From the NCBI GenBank assembly GCA_026708635.1, contig JAPOUP010000245.1, forward strand, positions 6,476 to 38,699: a DNA stretch of 32,224 bases. The letters run 5' to 3'. Both the position numbers and the translations under genes were made by a program. This document shows, piece after piece, positions 31,803 to 32,224 of this stretch (its first letter is position 1; each line of letters begins with the position of its first letter). The DNA is from Rhodobacter sp. (GTDB lineage Bacteria > Pseudomonadota > Alphaproteobacteria > Rhodobacterales > Rhodobacteraceae). The notes beneath the pieces are model-generated. The model was not told the DNA's origin, did no database searches, and was given only the letters and a program-made list of their open reading frames with translations.

Positions 31803-32110
31803 TCAGACACGCCCGGAATCCAGATGGATATGCTTGGTCTCGAGGAACCCATCAAGGCCGTCCGGGCCGTGCAGGCGACCGAGCCCCGAACGACCGAAGC
31901 CGCCTGTTTCACCCTCGGCAAAGAGGCGCAAATGGGAATTGATCCAAACGGTCCCCGCGCGAATGCGACGCGACCGTCTGAGAGCGCGGCCGCCATTTTG
32001 GCTGAACACGCTGGCGGCCAGCCCATAATCGGTGGCATTCGCTTTGGCGACCGCCCCGGCTTCGTCCCCCCAGGTCTCGAGCCTCGCGCGTGAAACTGGA
32101 CACGCCGGGC
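31803..32110 (-). pseudogene. Aldehyde dehydrogenase C-terminal remnant
   Basis: The last about 100 codons of an ALDH are in one frame: LETWGDEAGAVAKANATDYG, LAASVFSQNGGRALRRSRRI, RAGTVWINSHLRLFAEGETG and GFGRSGLGRLHGPDGLDGFL, then ETKHIHLDSGRV and a TGA at 31803. These match the end of betaine- or phenylacetaldehyde-type ALDHs. Upstream of about 32110 the homology fades (GPACPVSRAR may be a degraded GPVxxVSRF) and the sequence turns AT-rich (32110-32165), so the cofactor domain and catalytic Cys are missing within the 114 bases left. It was probably the first gene of the monooxygenase-SDR operon. Confidence 0.7.
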
Positions 32111-32224
32111 CCCCTCGCGGTATTTGCCGACATATTCTCTATATTCCAATATCTTAGGCAAGCTCGTGCCATTCCAATGCGGAACTTTCCGCGATAGACG
32201 CAGCCTATCATTGACTTTCCGGTG

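Noticed and set aside
1-32224. CRISPR array, rRNA genes or an integrative-element attachment pair
   Set aside because: No regularly spaced repeats, rRNA-like sequence or tRNA-flanked direct repeats were seen in the window.

Overview
The window reads as a GC-rich alphaproteobacterial chromosome segment. The best guess is a relative of Rhodobacteraceae, inferred from the cobalamin gene set with a CbiG-CobJ fusion, the small DUF6732-type protein beside CbiX, and the gene style overall. It mixes intact housekeeping and metabolic operons with an unusual number of broken genes: 5'-truncated aminoacyl-tRNA synthetase pieces, relics of vsr, a PtuB-type nuclease, an IS4-type transposase and vapC, a gene cut by a MITE-like element, and a gene frameshifted by an exact 14-bp duplication.

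Layout. 1-800 (minus): a ThrRS catalytic-domain fragment, yidD, and an orphan CysRS C-terminal piece. 838-7360 (minus): a tightly overlapping corrin-ring operon, in transcription order a small His-rich membrane protein, cbiX (cobaltochelatase with a Cys/His-rich tail), cobH, cobL, cobI, cbiG-cobJ and cobM. A promoter candidate lies at 7507-7535. CbiX plus CbiG suggests a cobalt-early route. CbiD and CobK/CbiJ are not in the window.

7774-12294 (minus) is a restriction-modification and defence island. It holds an EcoRII-type endonuclease, a degraded vsr, a Dcm/M.EcoRII-type methyltransferase whose start is preceded by a symmetric TGTC/GACA operator array, a DUF6339-type gene, and an upstream gene split by a roughly 100-bp inverted-repeat element with a clean target duplication. 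Precise excision would restore the frame. 12420-12821 holds two paralogous small coiled-coil and membrane proteins, one with an in-frame amber codon. Then come a small plus-strand gene with a tandem helix motif (12941) and a secreted peptidoglycan-binding protein (13467-15122, minus).

15427-20830: a small plus-strand gene with an in-frame amber, then pheT, pheS, rplT and rpmI (minus) with a promoter at 20817-20845. The operon is interrupted by a 651-bp non-coding GC-rich stretch between rplT and pheS, and infC is not next to rpmI. 20952-21526 is a frameshifted PtuB/TIGR02646-like HNH nuclease.

21803-26348 (plus) is a sugar/polyol catabolic operon: aldehyde dehydrogenase, xylulokinase-type FGGY kinase, divergent RpiA and a polyol-type SDR, behind a palindrome that overlaps a promoter-like sequence. 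26431-28470 (minus) is an HD phosphohydrolase followed by an overlapping nucleotidyltransferase gene that is frameshifted. This pair is the best candidate here for an undescribed, possibly defence-related, module. 28667-29458 (plus) is a decayed IS4/Tn5-like transposase end fused to a truncated VapC region. 29515-32110 (minus) is an aromatic-catabolism-like set: an aldehyde dehydrogenase C-terminal remnant, an FAD-dependent monooxygenase and an SDR.
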